A DNA stretch of 64,000 nucleotides from positions 19,496-83,495 of the forward strand of contig NZ_JONK01000026.1 of the NCBI RefSeq assembly GCF_000711885.1, given 5' to 3'. Shown one piece after another: positions 62,941 through 64,000 of this stretch. Every line of letters starts with the position of its first letter. Within the stretch, counting starts at the first letter, position 1. Position numbers and translations under genes: made by a program. The DNA comes from Chromobacterium haemolyticum DSM 19808 (GTDB taxonomy: Bacteria; Pseudomonadota; Gammaproteobacteria; Burkholderiales; Chromobacteriaceae). The notes below the pieces were generated by a model. The model was not told the origin of the DNA and searched no databases. It was given only the letters and a program-made list of their open reading frames with translations.

Positions 62941-63286
62941 GCCACACCTCCTTGAAACCATCGCCCGCGCGCTCGCCCGGCTTACTGTCCTTGGCGAAGC
63001 GGTACAAGGGTTTGCCCTGATACGCCCACTGCGCCTGACCATCGTCGCGGCGTATCCGGCTGAAGCCCGCCGGCGCGCTGTCGTCGGCTGCCGCCAGCAA
63101 AGGCGGCCACAGCGCCGCGCACGCCTGATTGCACACGCTGCGGCCGTTGCCGGCCGCGTCCTTGTCGAAGACATACAGCGTCATGCCCTGCGCGTCCACC
63201 AGCGCGCCGTCGCGCATCGACGCCGCCTCTCCGGCCAACACGCCCGCGCTCAGCGCCATCAACGTCACCGCCATCCATGTTTTCAT
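62927..63286 (-). CDS. Secreted-repeat (COG4315-like) protein
   Basis: 119 residues from ATG 63286 (GGAGGG upstream; the longer frame to 63331 lacks a site). A signal peptide (VTLMALSAGVLA-GE) is followed by two copies of the Secreted_repeat pattern: GALVDAQGMTLYVFDKDAAGNGRSVCNQACAALWPPLLA (about 27-65) and DDGQAQWAYQGKPLYRFAKDSKPGERAGDGFKEVWHV (about 79-115). The two cysteines (CNQAC) may bind a cofactor or form a disulfide. It overlaps the propeller gene by 14 bp and is the first gene of the sigma operon. The function of the family is unknown. Confidence 0.82.
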   Translation of the reverse strand: MKTWMAVTLMALSAGVLAGEAASMRDGALVDAQGMTLYVFDKDAAGNGRSVCNQACAALWPPLLAAADDSAPAGFSRIRRDDGQAQWAYQGKPLYRFAKDSKPGERAGDGFKEVWHVAR

Positions 63287-63520
63287 CGCAAATCCCTCCC
63301 GTTGTAGAACACACGGCGGCTGCCGGCCCAAATCTCAAGGCCCCGCGCCGCGGCGTTCCATCTTGGCGAAACCGCCGACCATTCGGCGTCCAGTACGGGG
63401 TATACGGATGGCGTGCGCGGTTTATTCCCGCCGCGCTGCGTTTTTTTTCAGTTCCTGCCGCCAAGCCATGAAAAAACCGCCGGTTTCCCGGCGGTTTTGT
63501 GCGAATGGCCGTCAGCGCTT

Positions 63521-63672
63521 AGAACGTGTTTACGATCTCGCGAGCTAAGGCGAGACAAGGCGAAAACGGCTGAAGAAGCGGAGTGTACATAGAGTGCATG
63601 AGCATTCTGAAGCCGGCACTCATCGCACAATGTCTCTACCGACGCGCAGCAGATCGTCAACAGGGTCTCAAG
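63521..63672. repeat. MITE-like dispersed repeat, copy B
   Basis: The outer 18 bp at each end form an imperfect inverted repeat with TACGATCT inside. The core TCTCGCGAGCTAAGGCGAG then ACAAGGCGAAAA matches copy A at 40629-40775. Its right end overlaps the stop codon of the downstream ABC ATPase gene. Confidence 0.75.
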
Positions 63673-64000
63673 CCGGCGCCATTCCCACCCAGCCCTGCGG
63701 AATGGACTCCAACAGCTTCCGGGTATAGCTCTCACGCGGCTCGCGGTAGATCTGGTCCGCGTCCGCCTGCTCCACCACTTCCCCCTTGTTCATCACCATC
63801 ACTTGGTCCGAGATGTGTTTCACCACCGCCAGGTCGTGCGAGATGAACAGATAGGACAGGCCGTATTCGTCCTGCAGGTCTTGCAGCAGGTTCAGCACTT
63901 GCGCCTGCACCGACACATCCAGCGCCGACACCGATTCGTCGCAGATCAGCACTTCCGGTTTCAAGGTCAGGCAGCGCGCGATGGCGATGCGCTGGCGCTG
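63668..64000 (-). CDS. Oligo/dipeptide ABC transporter ATP-binding protein, 3' end only
   Basis: The last 110 codons of a gene running off the window edge. Visible: [10 protein letters not shown] (end of the signature region), [22 protein letters not shown] (Walker B, D-loop), [21 protein letters not shown] (H-loop His) and [10 protein letters not shown], the C-terminal oligopeptide-binding-protein-type tail seen in OppF/Dpp[13 protein letters not shown] is typical of the DppF/OppF side. The start lies outside the window; the stop is inside repeat copy B. Confidence 0.9.
   Translation of the reverse strand, partial: QRQRIAIARCLTLKPEVLICDESVSALDVSVQAQVLNLLQDLQDEYGLSYLFISHDLAVVKHISDQVMVMNKGEVVEQADADQIYREPRESYTRKLLESIPQGWVGMAPA

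Overview
The window looks like part of a chromosome from a GC-rich, facultatively anaerobic betaproteobacterium, most likely Chromobacterium or a close relative (order Neisseriales). This rests on base composition, codon use, the anaerobic pfl/foc/ack/pta/sda set, a B12-dependent ribonucleotide reductase, a secreted sphingomyelinase and FNR/ANR-type boxes. It is inference, not a database result.

Layout. (1) 1-2568: an M-box magnesium riboswitch controls a short MgtE-type transporter, followed by an unrecognised secreted protein. (2) 2569-32413: about 29.8 kb that I read as one inserted mobile element with Tn7-like ends. The ends are inverted, begin TGTGGG, and carry repeated 15-bp motifs (four copies at the left, one at the right). 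The sequence CCAT(T) flanks both sides. Joining the flanks rebuilds a perfect 17-bp-stem terminator between the convergent genes at 1664-2524 and nrdJ, so the insertion appears to have split a shared terminator. No tns-type transposase gene is visible inside. (3) 32443-44781: nrdJ with an NrdR box and an FNR box, an AsmA/DUF748 envelope protein, a gamma-glutamylpolyamine synthetase-like enzyme, a transglutaminase-like protein, a methyltransferase, a sphingomyelinase and a DUF3995 protein. (4) 45027-60570: an anaerobic pyruvate/serine module (pta, ackA, pflA, pflB, focA, sdaC, sdaA) with three FNR-type boxes. It is interrupted by an M24 peptidase and by an AT-rich islet encoding a probable aerolysin/ETX-MTX2-type pore-forming toxin. 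(5) 60639-63286: an ECF sigma/anti-sigma operon with a beta-propeller and a small secreted-repeat protein. (6) 63668-64000: the 3' end of an oligopeptide ABC ATPase gene.

Element cargo. The left end holds a broken reverse transcriptase and two Crp/Fnr-type regulators. Next comes a complete pelABCDEFG exopolysaccharide locus with two added genes, a free-standing PelA-like hydrolase and a GalE-type epimerase. An IS3 remnant, apparently cut by a group II intron fragment, separates this from a stress-survival block: ferritin-like protein, cyclopropane fatty acid synthase, two triple-BON proteins, CsbD-like, PRC-barrel and OsmB-like proteins, a general-stress protein, and three frameshifted genes (YXWGXW-type, Lmo0937-type, aconitase). 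The element therefore seems to deliver a biofilm matrix and a stress-tolerance kit together.

Two details of the Pel locus stand out. The hydrolase domain of PelA has lost the acidic residues that are intact in the neighbouring free-standing hydrolase. The epimerase has Cys at the position of E. coli GalE Tyr299, which fits conversion of UDP-GlcNAc to UDP-GalNAc, the precursor Pel needs.
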